64,000 nucleotides of DNA from Pigmentiphaga sp. NML080357 (GCF_002188465.1 NZ_NINW01000008.1:124001-188000), one strand, 5' to 3'; shown: positions 44,578-54,542, numbered from the stretch's first letter. Numbers and translations: made by a program. The notes: generated from the sequence alone by a model not told the origin.

Positions 44578-45537
44578 TTGAATTTCCAGCAACTGCGCTC
44601 CGTGCGCGAGGCCTTGCGCCGCAATTTCAACCTCACCGAGGTCGCCAACACGCTCTATACGTCGCAACCGGGGGTCAGCCGGCAGATACGCGAACTGGAA
44701 GACGAGCTGGGCACGACCATCTTCGAGCGCGCCGGCAAGCGCCTGACCGGCCTGACCGAACCCGGCAAGGAAATCGTCAAGATCATCGACCGGCTGCTGC
44801 TGGAGCAGGAGAACCTGAAGCGGGCGGCGCACGAATTCAGCATCCGCGACCAGGGCCGCCTGACCATCGCCACCACCCATACCCAGGCCCGCTATGCATT
44901 GCCGGTGGTGGTGCAGGCTTTCCGCCGCCGCTTTCCGCAGGTCCACCTGAATCTGCAGCAGGGGTCGCCGCAGCACATCGCGGAATGGGTCGCCAGCGGC
45001 CAGGCGGACATTGGCATCGCCACCGAAGGCCTGTCGCAGGACATCCGGCTGTCGACGTTTGCCGGCTACCGCTGGAGCCACGTGGTCGTCGCGCCCCCAG
45101 GGCATCCGCTGCTGGACCGGGCGCAGCCGACGCTGGAAGAGCTCGGACGCTACCCTCTCATCACCTATGACACCGGGCTCACCGGCCGCTCGCACATCGA
45201 CGAGGCCTTCGCCAATGCCGGCATCGTGCCGGACATCGTGCTGACCGCCATGGACGCCGACGTCATCAAGACCTACGTGGTCGCGGGGCTGGGCGTAGGC
45301 ATCATCGCCGCCATGGCCTACGACAGCGGCGAGGACGTCAAGCTGCGGTCGCTCGCGGCCGACCACCTGTTCGCGTCCAACATGACCCGGGTTGCGGTCA
45401 GGCGCGGCGCCTATCTGCGCAACTTCGCCATTTCGTTCATCGAGATGTTCGCGCCCCACCTGGACCGCCAGACGATCACGGCACAGCAGGAAGAAGGCGA
45501 CGCCGCGGTTCCCCGGCCCGAGCCTGTGGGGGCGTGA
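44578..45537 (+). CDS. cysB: CysB-type LysR regulator of sulfur assimilation
   Basis: This 319-residue regulator begins MNFQQLRSVREALRRNFNLT, the conserved CysB N-terminus, with helix-turn-helix EVANTLYTSQPGVSRQIREL. The start is a TTG at 44578, preceded by AGGAGA; upstream frame is open but unrelated. CysB activates cys operons when bound to N-acetylserine and is divergent from the sulfate transport genes. The C-terminal domain includes KTYVVAGLGVGIIAAMAYD. Confidence 0.96.
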   Translation: MNFQQLRSVREALRRNFNLTEVANTLYTSQPGVSRQIRELEDELGTTIFERAGKRLTGLTEPGKEIVKIIDRLLLEQENLKRAAHEFSIRDQGRLTIATTHTQARYALPVVVQAFRRRFPQVHLNLQQGSPQHIAEWVASGQADIGIATEGLSQDIRLSTFAGYRWSHVVVAPPGHPLLDRAQPTLEELGRYPLITYDTGLTGRSHIDEAFANAGIVPDIVLTAMDADVIKTYVVAGLGVGIIAAMAYDSGEDVKLRSLAADHLFASNMTRVAVRRGAYLRNFAISFIEMFAPHLDRQTITAQQEEGDAAVPRPEPVGA

Positions 45538-45584
45538 AAAATGTGCCCCCACGCTTGCCGCTACGCGGCGGCGCTGCCCTATGG

Positions 45585-45992
45585 TCAGTTCAGCGTGCCG
45601 CCCTTGCCGCCCGCGCTGAAGCGGCCGGCGCCGATCAACGCGATGACCAGACCGCCGAACAGGTACAGGCCCTGGAGCTCCAGGGCCCAGGCGCCGTTCT
45701 TGGTCACGGAGAAGATCTGGTTGCTGTGGGCCAGCGCAATGGCGACGACCATGTTGATGGCCACGATCAGGCCGCCCAGGCGGGTATAGATGCCCACCAG
45801 CAGCAGGATCGGGGCGACCACCTCGCCCACGTAGACGAAATATCCGAGAAACGCGGGCAAGCCGTGCGAGGCGAGCAGGCCCTTGACGAAGCCGATGCCG
45901 CCTATGACCTTGGGGATGCCATGCATCAGCATGAGCACCCCGATAGTCACGCGCAGCAGGAGCTTACCAAGATCGTCGGCGGTCTGGAGCAT
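45585..45992 (-). CDS. DoxX-family membrane protein
   Basis: This 135-residue protein has four hydrophobic helices typical of DoxX: LLLRVTIGVLMLMHGIPKVI at the N-terminus, then YFVYVGEVVAPILLLVGIYT. DoxX proteins are small integral membrane proteins; some associate with thiosulfate oxidation or redox stress. It is convergent with cysB and upstream of a peroxiredoxin gene on the same strand. A function is not assigned. Confidence 0.9.
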   Translation of the reverse strand: MLQTADDLGKLLLRVTIGVLMLMHGIPKVIGGIGFVKGLLASHGLPAFLGYFVYVGEVVAPILLLVGIYTRLGGLIVAINMVVAIALAHSNQIFSVTKNGAWALELQGLYLFGGLVIALIGAGRFSAGGKGGTLN

Positions 45993-46077
45993 AGGTTTCC
46001 TATGGGTCGGGAACGAAGGCTCGCATTACAGCACATGTCTGTGACGCAAGCACCTCCACGGCCGGACCGCCGCCCCG

Positions 46078-46722
46078 TCACTCCTTGTTGGGCTGCGGCG
46101 TGATGCGCAGGTAGGGCCGCACCGCCTTGTACCCCTTGGGAAACTTCTGCTTGAGCACTTCCGGATCCTGCAGAGACGGCACGATGATGACGTCTTCGCC
46201 GTCCTTCCAGTTCACCGGCGTGGCGACGCTGTAGTTGTCGGTCAGCTGCAGCGAGTCGATCACCCGCAGGATCTCGTCGAAATTGCGGCCGGTGCTGGCC
46301 GGATAGGTGATGATGAGCCGCACCTTCTTGGCCGGATCGATGATGAAGACCGAACGCACCGTCGCCGTCGCGCTGGCGTTGGGATGGATCATGTCGTACA
46401 GGGTCGCGACCTTGCGGTCGGCATCGGCGAGGATGGGGAAATCCACCGTGGTGCCCTGGGTCTCGTTGATGTCGCCGATCCACTTCTGGTGGGAGTCGAC
46501 CGGATCGACCGACAGCGCGAGGACTTTCACGTTGCGCTTGGCGAACTCCTGAGCGAGCTTGGAGGTATAGCCCAGCTCGGTCGTGCACACCGGCGTGAAA
46601 TCGGCCGGGTGCGAAAACAGCACTCCCCAGCTGTCGCCGAGGTAATCATAGAAATGGATACGCCCTTTGGAGGAATCCTGTTCGAAATCGGGAGCGGTGT
46701 CGCCCAGACGCAATGCGGCCAT
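46078..46722 (-). CDS. 1-Cys (Prx6-type) peroxiredoxin
   Basis: This 214-residue peroxiredoxin has the active-site motif DFTPVCTTELG with the peroxidatic cysteine at about residue 46, and the C-terminal extension typical of Prx6. It detoxifies peroxides with the Cys sulfenate reduced by a thiol donor. It starts MAALRLGDTAPDFEQDSSKG. The 46723-46938 region before it is AT-rich and contains TCCACC-N10-GGTGGA (46807-46828). Confidence 0.94.
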   Translation of the reverse strand: MAALRLGDTAPDFEQDSSKGRIHFYDYLGDSWGVLFSHPADFTPVCTTELGYTSKLAQEFAKRNVKVLALSVDPVDSHQKWIGDINETQGTTVDFPILADADRKVATLYDMIHPNASATATVRSVFIIDPAKKVRLIITYPASTGRNFDEILRVIDSLQLTDNYSVATPVNWKDGEDVIIVPSLQDPEVLKQKFPKGYKAVRPYLRITPQPNKE

Positions 46723-46938
46723 GTCGGTCTCCTACGTTCCAAAGAATGCATTCTGGCGTTCCGCCGAGGAGGCGGGAACAAATGTTTGCACATATCTTTA
46801 TAGCTTTCCACCATAAGACAACGGTGGATACTTATTTTTTCGCATAAGAGAATTCCGTAACTCCGATAAAAGCTCAGGTAATTAACAAAAGCAAAATTAT
46901 TCGTTCCCAGTAATGAGCGGGACCGCCATCATGCGCTC

Positions 46939-47559
46939 ATGCGACTGCAACCCCTGATCATCCCTGGCTGGAACAACTCCGGGCCGTCTCACTGGCAAAG
47001 CCTCTGGGAGGCATGCCTGCCGCGCGCCGTGCGCGTGCAGCAACGCGACTGGGCTGCGCCCGACCTGCACGACTGGACCAGCACGCTGGCGGCCGCCATC
47101 GAGGCGGCGCCGCGGCCGCCGCTGCTGATCGCCCATAGCCTGGGCTGCATCACGGTGTGCCATCTGCCGTTGCGCATACGCGAGAAAGTGGCCGGCGCGC
47201 TGCTGGTAGCGCCTGCCGATGTGGAGCGGCCGGGCGCCCCGGCGCTGCTGCGCTCGTTCTGCCCGGTGCCGATGCAGACGCTGCCGTTCCAGAGCGTGGT
47301 CGTGGCCAGCACCAACGACCCGTACTGTTCGCTGGCCCGCGCCCGCGAATTCGCCGAAGCCTGGGGCAGCCGCTTCGAGCAGATCGAGGATGCGGGCCAC
47401 ATCAATGCCGAATCGGGCTACGGCGAGTGGCCTCAGGGCCTGAAGCTGCTTGCGGCCCTGCGCCGCCGCGCGCACTGGCGTATCCCGGTGGCGCCCTGCC
47501 GCACACCGCCGCTTCCGCCGCCGCATTCGGCGGGATCGCATCATCGCCCTGCGCACTGA
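46939..47559 (+). CDS. RBBP9/YdeN-like serine hydrolase
   Basis: This 206-residue protein has IIPGWNNSGPSHWQSLWE, nucleophile elbow AHSLGC (Ser about residue 67), Asp in STNDPYC and His in EDAGHINAESGYGEW, the RBBP9/YdeN-type alpha/beta hydrolase triad. The last 30 residues (RTPPLPPPHSAGSHHRPAH) are low-complexity and may be a nonhomologous extension. Substrate unknown. It is divergent from the peroxiredoxin gene and convergent with the acyl-CoA dehydrogenase gene. Confidence 0.88.
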   Translation: MRLQPLIIPGWNNSGPSHWQSLWEACLPRAVRVQQRDWAAPDLHDWTSTLAAAIEAAPRPPLLIAHSLGCITVCHLPLRIREKVAGALLVAPADVERPGAPALLRSFCPVPMQTLPFQSVVVASTNDPYCSLARAREFAEAWGSRFEQIEDAGHINAESGYGEWPQGLKLLAALRRRAHWRIPVAPCRTPPLPPPHSAGSHHRPAH

Positions 47560-47595
47560 TCCGGTCGGGAACCAGGCAGCGCAGAACCGGCCCCC

Positions 47596-49392
47596 TCAGA
47601 ACGCTTCCACCGGCATCGCCAGCGTGCTGGCCCCGCCATGCAGGATCTCGCGCCGCAGCGCTTCCACACGGGGCAGCAGGTGCGCGCAATAGAACTGCGC
47701 CGCGGCCAGCTTGGCCGGGTAGAACGCATCGACATCGCCCTTGGCGATCTTGCGCCGGCAGGCCAGCGCCGCCCGGGCCATCTGCCAGCCGCCGTGCGTA
47801 AAACCGGCCAGCATCAGATAGGGCACGCTGCCCGCGTACACCTCGCGCACTTCGTCCCGGTAGCGCTCGGCCACGAAGCGCGCCACTTCCTCGTAGGCGT
47901 CCACCGCGTCGGCCAGTTGGCTGCGCAGGTCGGCCAGCGTGCCGTCGGCGTCCAGTTCGGCGAGGGTCTCGCGCATGTGGGCAACGATGGCCATCGCCAC
48001 GGCGCCGCCGTCGCGCGCGGTCTTGCGCCCGACCAGATCGTTGGCCTGGATGGCCGTGGTGCCCTCGTAGATGGAGAGGATGCGTGCATCCCTGTAGTGC
48101 TGTGCGGCGCCCGTCTCCTCGATGAAACCCATGCCGCCGTGCACCTGGATGCCCAGCGAGGCGACCTCGACCGCCATCTCGGTCGAAAAACCCTTGACGA
48201 TGGGAACCATGTATTCGTAGAAGGCCTGGTTGCGGCGGCGCACCTCGGCGTCGGGATGCCGGTGCGCGAAGTCGTGCGCGCCGGCCGCCACATAGGCGAC
48301 CGCACGCGCGGCCTCGGTCAGGGTACGCATGGTCAGCAGCATGCGCCGCACATCGGGATGGTGGACGATGGCGACCGGTCCGCTGGAACCTTCCACCGCG
48401 CGGCTCTGCACCCGGTCCTTGGCGTAGTCCACCGCCTGTCGGCAGGCGCGCCCGGCCACGGCGATGCCCTGGAGCCCCACGGCAAAGCGGGCCGCATTCA
48501 TCATGATGAACATGGTTTCCAGGCCGCGGTTGGGCTCTCCCACGAGATAGCCCACCGCCCCTTCCCCGACCTCGCCCTTGCCCTCGCCATACAGCAGCAC
48601 GGCGGTCGGGCTGGCCTTGATGCCCAGCTTGTGCTCGATGGAGGCGCACCACACGTCGTTGCGCTTGCCCAGGGAGCCGTCGTCGTTGACCAGGAACTTC
48701 GGCACGATGAACAGCGACAACCCCTTCACGCCCTCGGGCGCGTCGGCGAGCCTGGCCAGCACCATGTGCACGATGTTCTGCGCCATGTCGTGCTCGCCGT
48801 AGGTGATGAAGATCTTCTGGCCGTGCAGGCGATAGCTGCCGTCGGCCTGCGGCACGGCGCGCGTGCGCACGAGCGACAGGTCCGAGCCGGCCTGCGGCTC
48901 GGTCAGGTTCATGGTTCCGGTCCAGGAACCGTCGATCATGGAAGGAATGAAACGGCGCTTCTGCTCTTCGGTGCCCGCGGTCAGCAACACCTCGATGGCG
49001 CCGTCCGTCAGCAGCGGGCACAGCGCGAACGCCAGGCAGGCGGCGTTCAGGTTTTCCATGCACGGCGTGGCAACCAGCTTGGGCAACCCCTGGCCGCCGA
49101 AGGCCACCGGATGCTGCAGCCCCTGCCAGCCTCCCTCGACGAAGCTGCGGAAGGCTTCCTTGAAGCCGGGGGACGCGGTTACCGTGCCGTCGCGCCAGGT
49201 CGGGGGCTGCAGGTCGCCGCTGCGGTTGAGCGGCGCGACGATCTCTTCGAGCAGTCTGGCGTTTTCGTCCAGGATCGCGTCGACCACTTCCGGGCCGGCC
49301 TCCTCGCCGCCGGGCAACTGCTGCACTTTGTCCAGGCCCGCCAACTCGTGGAGCACGAATCGGATGTCCCGCAATGGAGCCACGTAAGCCAT
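47596..49392 (-). CDS. Acyl-CoA dehydrogenase (large, with C-terminal extension)
   Basis: This 598-residue acyl-CoA dehydrogenase has the usual FAD fold (MNLTEPQAGSDLSLVRTRA; YGEHDMAQNIVHMV), a GGMGFIEETGAAQHYRDARI segment with the catalytic base region, and a C-terminal domain typical of the longer class (as in DMSP- or 3-sulfinopropanoyl-CoA-related members). It should oxidise an acyl-CoA and donate electrons to EtfAB, whose genes are adjacent. The acyl chain specificity is unknown. Confidence 0.92.
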   Translation of the reverse strand: MAYVAPLRDIRFVLHELAGLDKVQQLPGGEEAGPEVVDAILDENARLLEEIVAPLNRSGDLQPPTWRDGTVTASPGFKEAFRSFVEGGWQGLQHPVAFGGQGLPKLVATPCMENLNAACLAFALCPLLTDGAIEVLLTAGTEEQKRRFIPSMIDGSWTGTMNLTEPQAGSDLSLVRTRAVPQADGSYRLHGQKIFITYGEHDMAQNIVHMVLARLADAPEGVKGLSLFIVPKFLVNDDGSLGKRNDVWCASIEHKLGIKASPTAVLLYGEGKGEVGEGAVGYLVGEPNRGLETMFIMMNAARFAVGLQGIAVAGRACRQAVDYAKDRVQSRAVEGSSGPVAIVHHPDVRRMLLTMRTLTEAARAVAYVAAGAHDFAHRHPDAEVRRRNQAFYEYMVPIVKGFSTEMAVEVASLGIQVHGGMGFIEETGAAQHYRDARILSIYEGTTAIQANDLVGRKTARDGGAVAMAIVAHMRETLAELDADGTLADLRSQLADAVDAYEEVARFVAERYRDEVREVYAGSVPYLMLAGFTHGGWQMARAALACRRKIAKGDVDAFYPAKLAAAQFYCAHLLPRVEALRREILHGGASTLAMPVEAF

Positions 49393-49499
49393 GCAAACCT
49401 CCGGTCAGTTGGTACCGAGGGGCGGGCCCAGACCCCGCCCGGAGGCTGCCGCGCAGCGGCCGGGAGCCCGCCATTCGGGCGCGCGCGAGCGCGCAGGGG

Positions 49500-50429
49500 T
49501 CAGAGCGCCTTGGTCAATTCGGGCACGGCGGTGAACAGGTCAGCCACCAGCCCGTAGTCGGCCACGCCGAAGATCGGCGCCTCGGCGTCCTTGTTGATCG
49601 CCACGATCACCTTGGAGTCCTTCATGCCGGCCAGGTGCTGGATCGCGCCGGAGATGCCCACCGCCACGTACAGCTGCGGCGCCACGATCTTGCCGGTCTG
49701 CCCCACCTGCCAGTCGTTGGGCGCATAGCCGGCGTCCACCGCCGCCCGCGAGGCGCCCATGGCCGCGCCCAGCTTGTCGGCCAGCGGCTCGAGCAGCTTG
49801 AAGTTCTCCGCGCTGCCCATGCCGCGCCCGCCCGACACCACCGCCTTGGCCGCGGTCAGCTCGGGACGGTCGCTCTTGGCCACCTCGCGGCCCACGAACG
49901 AGGACTTGCCGCTGTCGGCCACCGCCGGCACGCTTTCCACCGGCGCCGAACCGCCCGTGGCCGCGGCCGCGTCGAAGGCCGTCGTGCGCACCGTGATCAC
50001 CTTGGTCGCGTCGGCCGACTGCACCGTCGCGATCGCGTTGCCCGCGTAGATCGGCCGCTCGAAGGTATCGGCCGACTCGATCCCGACGATATCGGAGATC
50101 TGCGCCACGTCCAGCTTGGCCGCCACGCGCGGCGCCACGTTCTTGCCGTACGCCGTGGCCGGGAAGAGGATGTGGCTGTAGCCCTGGGCCAGCGCCAGCA
50201 CCTGCGCCGCCACGTTCTCGGCCAACCCCTCGGCCAGCGCGGCACCGTCGGCCGACAGCACCTTGGCCACGCCGGCCACCTGCGCGGCCGCCTGCGCCGC
50301 CCCGCCCACGCCGGCGCCCGCCACCAGCACGTGCACCTCGCCACCCAGCCGCTGCGCCGCCGTGATCGTGTTCAGCGTCGCGCCACGCAGATGGGCATTG
50401 TCATGTTCCGCTACGACCAGTATCGCCAT
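49500..50429 (-). CDS. etfA: Electron transfer flavoprotein alpha subunit
   Basis: EtfA, 309 residues from ATG 50429 ([20 protein letters not shown]), binds FAD. Its C-terminal domain shows [40 protein letters not shown] and [20 protein letters not shown] start at 50435 overlapping the etfB stop would add two residues. It transfers electrons from the adjacent dehydrogenase to ETF-ubiquinone oxidoreductase. A hairpin-rich GC spacer (49430-49499) separates it from the dehydrogenase gene. Confidence 0.96.
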   Translation of the reverse strand: MAILVVAEHDNAHLRGATLNTITAAQRLGGEVHVLVAGAGVGGAAQAAAQVAGVAKVLSADGAALAEGLAENVAAQVLALAQGYSHILFPATAYGKNVAPRVAAKLDVAQISDIVGIESADTFERPIYAGNAIATVQSADATKVITVRTTAFDAAAATGGSAPVESVPAVADSGKSSFVGREVAKSDRPELTAAKAVVSGGRGMGSAENFKLLEPLADKLGAAMGASRAAVDAGYAPNDWQVGQTGKIVAPQLYVAVGISGAIQHLAGMKDSKVIVAINKDAEAPIFGVADYGLVADLFTAVPELTKAL

Positions 50430-50431
50430 CT

Positions 50432-51181
50432 TCACACCACCTTCGCTTCATTCTTGAGTTTGTCGACCAGCTCGGCCACGTCGGCCACCTTCACGCCCGC
50501 CTGGCGCGCCGGCGGTTCGCTCACCTTCAGCGTCTTGAGGCGCGGCGTCACATCCACGCCCAGGTCTTCCGGCTTGACGGTCTCCAGCGGCTTCTTCTTG
50601 GCCTTCATGATGTTGGGCAGCGTCACGTAGCGCGGCTCGTTCAGCCGCAGGTCGGTCGTGACGATGGCCGGCAGCGTCAGCGACACCGTCTCCAGGCCGC
50701 CGTCCACCTCGCGCGTGACCGTCGCCTTGCCGTCGCCAAGCTCGACCTTGCTCGCGAAGGTCGCCTGCGGCCAGTCCAGCAGCGCGGCCAGCATCTGGCC
50801 CGTCTGGTTCGCATCGTCGTCGATCGCCTGCTTGCCCAGGATCACCAGCTGCGGCTGCTCCTTGTCGGCCAGCGCCTTGAGCAGCTTGGCCACGGCCAGC
50901 GGCTGGAGCTCTTCCTGCGTCTCGACCAGGATCGCCCGGTCCGCGCCGGTGGCCATCGCCGTGCGCAGCGTCTCCTGGCATTGCGCCACGCCGCACGAGA
51001 CGGCCACGATCTCGGTCGCCACGCCCTTTTCCTTCAGGCGCGTCGCCTCTTCCACCGCGATCTCGTCGAACGGATTCATCGACATCTTCACGTTCGCGAT
51101 GTCCACGCCCGTCTGGTCCGACTTCACCCGGACCTTCACGTTGTAGTCAACCACTCGTTTGACTGGCACTAACACCTTCAT
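50432..51181 (-). CDS. etfB: Electron transfer flavoprotein beta subunit
   Basis: EtfB, 249 residues, starts [20 protein letters not shown] and contains [20 protein letters not shown] and [21 protein letters not shown], the AMP-binding subunit of ETF. The stop overlaps the alternate GTG start of etfA, so the two are coupled. Promoter lies in the 189-bp gap 51182-51370. Confidence 0.97.
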   Translation of the reverse strand: MKVLVPVKRVVDYNVKVRVKSDQTGVDIANVKMSMNPFDEIAVEEATRLKEKGVATEIVAVSCGVAQCQETLRTAMATGADRAILVETQEELQPLAVAKLLKALADKEQPQLVILGKQAIDDDANQTGQMLAALLDWPQATFASKVELGDGKATVTREVDGGLETVSLTLPAIVTTDLRLNEPRYVTLPNIMKAKKKPLETVKPEDLGVDVTPRLKTLKVSEPPARQAGVKVADVAELVDKLKNEAKVV

Positions 51182-51370
51182 GTATGCAACCTCGTTTAAG
51201 TGAACCGGCTACGCCAGAGGGAGCCGCAAGCGGCGGCTCCGCGTGCGGGACAGGCAACCTGTCGATTATAGGTAATCGACACCGGCCCCTCCCCGCCCGA
51301 AAATGCGGGTAAATACGGACGCCGCCCGGACCGGCGATCCAGGCCACGCGGGGGAGGCTCCCCGGCATGG

Positions 51371-52291
51371 TCAGATGCCCGCCAGCGCCCGTATGTGCGC
51401 GGTGACGCTGCGCCCCAGCGCGGACAGGTTGTAACCGCCCTCCAGGCAGCTCACCACGCGCGCGCCGTGGCGGCGCGCCAGCTCGCCGAGCCGCTCGGTG
51501 ATCCATGCGAAATCCGCCTCGACCAGCCCCATGCGCCCGAGGTCGTCCTCGCGATGCGCATCGAACCCGGCCGACACCAGCACCAGTTGCGGCCGGAATT
51601 TATCCAGCCTCGGCAGCCATCTGGAGGACACCAGCTCGCGTATGGCCGCGCCCTCGGTATAGGCCGGCACGGGTTCGTTGAGCATGTTGTCGGCCCATGG
51701 ATGGATGCCGCTGAAGGGATAGAACGGGTGCTGGAAGAAACCGCACATCAGCACGCGCTCGTCGCCCGCCAGCGCGGCTTCCGTGCCGTTGCCGTGGTGC
51801 ACGTCGAAATCGACCACCGCGATGCGCTCCAGGCCGTGGTGGACCATCGCATGGCGCGCGGCGATCGCCACGTTGCTCAGGAAGCAGAACCCCATCGCCT
51901 GGTCGGGGCAGGCATGATGGCCGGGAGGGCGCACGGCGCAGAAGGCGGCCTCGCCCTCGCCCGCCAGCACCGCGTCCACCGCGGCAATCGCCGCGCCCGC
52001 GGCGTGCAGCGCAGCGACGTAGGTATGCGGGTTCATCGCGGTATCGGGATCGAGTTGGGCATACCCCTGTGCCGGCGCACGCGCGACCAGCGATTCCAGG
52101 TATTCGGGCGTGTGGACCCGCAGCAGCGACTCCTGGGCGGCTTGCGGCGCTTCGCGCTCGAGCAGGTGGGCCGCCACACCCGACGCCAGCAACTGGTCCG
52201 AGATCGCATCGAGCCGCTCCGGGCACTCCGGATGCTCCTTGCCCATCTCGTGCAGCCTGCACGCGGGATGCGTGAAGTAAAGCGTAGCCAT
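51371..52291 (-). CDS. Histone deacetylase-family protein
   Basis: This 306-residue protein belongs to the class II HDAC/acetylpolyamine amidohydrolase superfamily. Zinc-site and catalytic motifs are present: [47 protein letters not shown]. The start is ATG 52291 ([16 protein letters not shown]); ATG 52300 is possible. Bacterial members deacetylate small molecules or proteins, and some act in acetoin or polyamine use. The partner is unknown here. Confidence 0.92.
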   Translation of the reverse strand: MATLYFTHPACRLHEMGKEHPECPERLDAISDQLLASGVAAHLLEREAPQAAQESLLRVHTPEYLESLVARAPAQGYAQLDPDTAMNPHTYVAALHAAGAAIAAVDAVLAGEGEAAFCAVRPPGHHACPDQAMGFCFLSNVAIAARHAMVHHGLERIAVVDFDVHHGNGTEAALAGDERVLMCGFFQHPFYPFSGIHPWADNMLNEPVPAYTEGAAIRELVSSRWLPRLDKFRPQLVLVSAGFDAHREDDLGRMGLVEADFAWITERLGELARRHGARVVSCLEGGYNLSALGRSVTAHIRALAGI

Positions 52292-52376
52292 GGTCTCCAT
52301 TATGCGCCGACTTGCATCGCGGCCGAACAGTCGGCAGCATCACGCTATCGATATCGCCCTGACGGAAATCTTACGC

Positions 52377-53636
52377 GTGAAATCGCAACCCTGCTCCCTG
52401 ACGTCTTGTCGTGCCGGCGCCATCGCCGCAGCGCTTGCCGCGCTCTCCCTATGGGGCTGCGGCTCGGCTCCGCCGCCGGCCGCCGCCACCATGCAGGGCG
52501 TGCCGGCGCCCTCCGCCGCGCAAGACGCCCCCGCCATGCAGGGCATGCCGCCGGCAGGCGCGGCGGTCTCCCCGCCCGTCGCCGTCCCGGTTCCTCCTCC
52601 GCCGCAGGCTGCCGCGCCGGCGCCTGCGGCAGCGCCGGAACGAGTGCCGGCGCGCGACGCCAAGCGCGATTTCACCGCCGAGATGGCCGGCCGCGGGCTT
52701 GATCCATCCGAGGTCGCCCGCCTGCTCGATCAGGCGAGATACTCCGAGACCGTCGCCAGGCTGGTGCTGCCGCCCTCCTCGCCCACGGTACGCAGCTGGC
52801 CCCGGTATCGCTCCCGCTTCATCGAAAGCCGCCGCATCAAGGAAGGCCTCGCCTTCCAGGAAGAACACGCGCAAACGCTGGCCCGCGCCGAGGACCGCTA
52901 CGGCGTGCCGGCCTCCATCATCGTGAGCGTCATCGGCGTCGAAACCTTCTACGGACGCGTCACGGGGAATTTCCGCGTCATCGACGCGCTCTCGACGCTG
53001 GCCTTCAACTATCCGCCCCAGGCGCGCAGCGACCGCAGCGCGTTCTTTCGCGAGCAACTGGCGCAATTCCTCGTCTGGTGCAAAGAGACCGGCAGCGATC
53101 CGCTGGCGGTAAAGGGATCGTACGCGGGCGCCATGGGCCTGCCGCAATTCATGCCGGGCAGCCTGCGCAAATTCGCGGTGGACGGCGACGGCGACGGCCG
53201 CATCGATCTGGCGGGCAGCCCGGCCGACGCCATCCTTTCGGTGGCCCACTTCCTGGTCGAGCATGGCTGGCAACGCGGCCAGCCGGTCTTCCTGCCGATC
53301 AACCTGCCGGCCGATCCGGCGGGGCTGGTCGACGGCGGACTCAAGCCCACGCTAAGCTGGGCCCAGCTCCAGGCGGCCGGCGCGCGCGCGCAGAAAGTGG
53401 CCGGCATGTCGGAGGAATGGCGAGACTGGCCCCTTGCCGTGATCGATCTCTACGACGGGGCGACCGGCACCACCGAATACCGCGTGGCCGCGCCCAACTT
53501 CTTCGCGCTGACCGAATACAACCGCAGCTACTTCTACGCCGCCTCGGTCACCGACCTCGCCGTGGAGCTGGAGCGGAGGAACCGCGTGGCGAGCCGGATC
53601 CGGGTCGGTCAGTTGAACACGCCCGTCGACAGATAA
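52377..53636 (+). CDS. mltB: Membrane-bound lytic murein transglycosylase B
   Basis: This roughly 419-residue lytic transglycosylase (family 3/Slt35-like) cleaves peptidoglycan to 1,6-anhydromuropeptides. The catalytic Glu is in VSVIGVETFYGRV; GSYAGAMGLPQFMPGS and DGDGDGRIDLAGSPADAI follow. A GTG start at 52377 gives a lipoprotein-like signal ending LSLWGCG; an in-frame ATG at 52302 is possible. A Pro/Ala-rich linker (residues about 35-85) follows. Its 3' end overlaps convergent cysM by 28 bp. Confidence 0.93.
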   Translation: MKSQPCSLTSCRAGAIAAALAALSLWGCGSAPPPAAATMQGVPAPSAAQDAPAMQGMPPAGAAVSPPVAVPVPPPPQAAAPAPAAAPERVPARDAKRDFTAEMAGRGLDPSEVARLLDQARYSETVARLVLPPSSPTVRSWPRYRSRFIESRRIKEGLAFQEEHAQTLARAEDRYGVPASIIVSVIGVETFYGRVTGNFRVIDALSTLAFNYPPQARSDRSAFFREQLAQFLVWCKETGSDPLAVKGSYAGAMGLPQFMPGSLRKFAVDGDGDGRIDLAGSPADAILSVAHFLVEHGWQRGQPVFLPINLPADPAGLVDGGLKPTLSWAQLQAAGARAQKVAGMSEEWRDWPLAVIDLYDGATGTTEYRVAAPNFFALTEYNRSYFYAASVTDLAVELERRNRVASRIRVGQLNTPVDR

Positions 53637-54514
53637 CGGTCGCCGCGGTCGCAGACGATGAAGACGATGGTGGCGTTCTCGACGGTTTCGGCCACCTTCA
53701 GCGCCGCCACCAGCGCGCCGGCCGATGAAATGCCGGCGAAGATGCCTTCCTCGGCTGCCAGCCGCCGCGCCATGCCCTCGGCGTCGGCCTGGGTAACGTA
53801 TTCGAGGCGGTCCACGGCGCTGGGATCGTAGATCTTGGGCAGGTAGGCTTCGGGCCACTTGCGTATGCCCGGGATCTGCGATCCTTCCGTGGGCTGGGCG
53901 CCGACCACCTGGATGGCCGCGTTGCGGCCCTTGAGATAGCGCGACACCCCCACGATGGTCCCGGTGGTTCCCATGGCGCTGACGAAATGGGTGACCTGCC
54001 CGTCGGTATCGCGCCAGATCTCGGGGCCGGTGGTCTCGACGTGCGCCAACGGATTGTCGGGATTGGCGAACTGGTCCAGCACCTTGCCCTTGCCCTCGGC
54101 CTGCATCTGCAGCGCGAGATCGCGCGCATATTCCATGCCGCCCTGCGATGCCGGCGTGAGGATCAGCTCGGCTCCGTAGGCCGTCATGGCCGCGCGGCGC
54201 TCCAGCGAAAGGTTGTCGGGCATGATGAGGATCATGCGGTAGCCGCGTATGGCGGCCACCAGCGCAAGCGCGATGCCCGTGTTGCCGCTGGTGGCTTCGA
54301 TCAGCGTGTCGCCGGGCTTGATCTCGCCTCGCGCCTCGGCCCGCGCGATCATGGAACGCGCCGGCCGGTCCTTGACCGAACCGGCCGGATTATTGCCTTC
54401 CAGCTTCGCGAGGATGACGTTGCCGCGCGCGGCATTGCCTTCCCCCGGGATACGCTGGAGCCGGACCAGGGGCGTGTTGCCTATGGTCTGTTCGATGGTG
54501 GGATAGCTTTTCAT
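53609..54514 (-). CDS. cysM: Cysteine synthase B (O-acetylserine sulfhydrylase)
   Basis: CysM, 301 residues, makes cysteine from O-acetylserine and sulfide or thiosulfate. The PLP lysine lies in NPAGSVKDRPA (about residues 41-51), and TSGNTGIALALVAA, GMEYARDLALQ and SAMGTTGTIVG are conserved. ATG 54514 (MKSYPTIEQTIGNTPLVRLQ) is preferred over 54523. It complements the cys operon about 9 kb away. The stop is 28 bp inside the convergent mltB end. Confidence 0.96.
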   Translation of the reverse strand: MKSYPTIEQTIGNTPLVRLQRIPGEGNAARGNVILAKLEGNNPAGSVKDRPARSMIARAEARGEIKPGDTLIEATSGNTGIALALVAAIRGYRMILIMPDNLSLERRAAMTAYGAELILTPASQGGMEYARDLALQMQAEGKGKVLDQFANPDNPLAHVETTGPEIWRDTDGQVTHFVSAMGTTGTIVGVSRYLKGRNAAIQVVGAQPTEGSQIPGIRKWPEAYLPKIYDPSAVDRLEYVTQADAEGMARRLAAEEGIFAGISSAGALVAALKVAETVENATIVFIVCDRGDRYLSTGVFN

Positions 54515-54542
54515 GCGCCCCATGATAATCCAGCCGGCGGGA

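Noticed and set aside
46807-46836. TCCACC-N10-GGTGGA followed by a T-rich stretch as a terminator
   Set aside because: Stem is only 6 bp and it lies in a divergent promoter region with no transcript expected to end there.
47638-49557. A 639-codon plus-strand frame opposite the acyl-CoA dehydrogenase
   Set aside because: Shadow; the minus strand has the acyl-CoA dehydrogenase signature.
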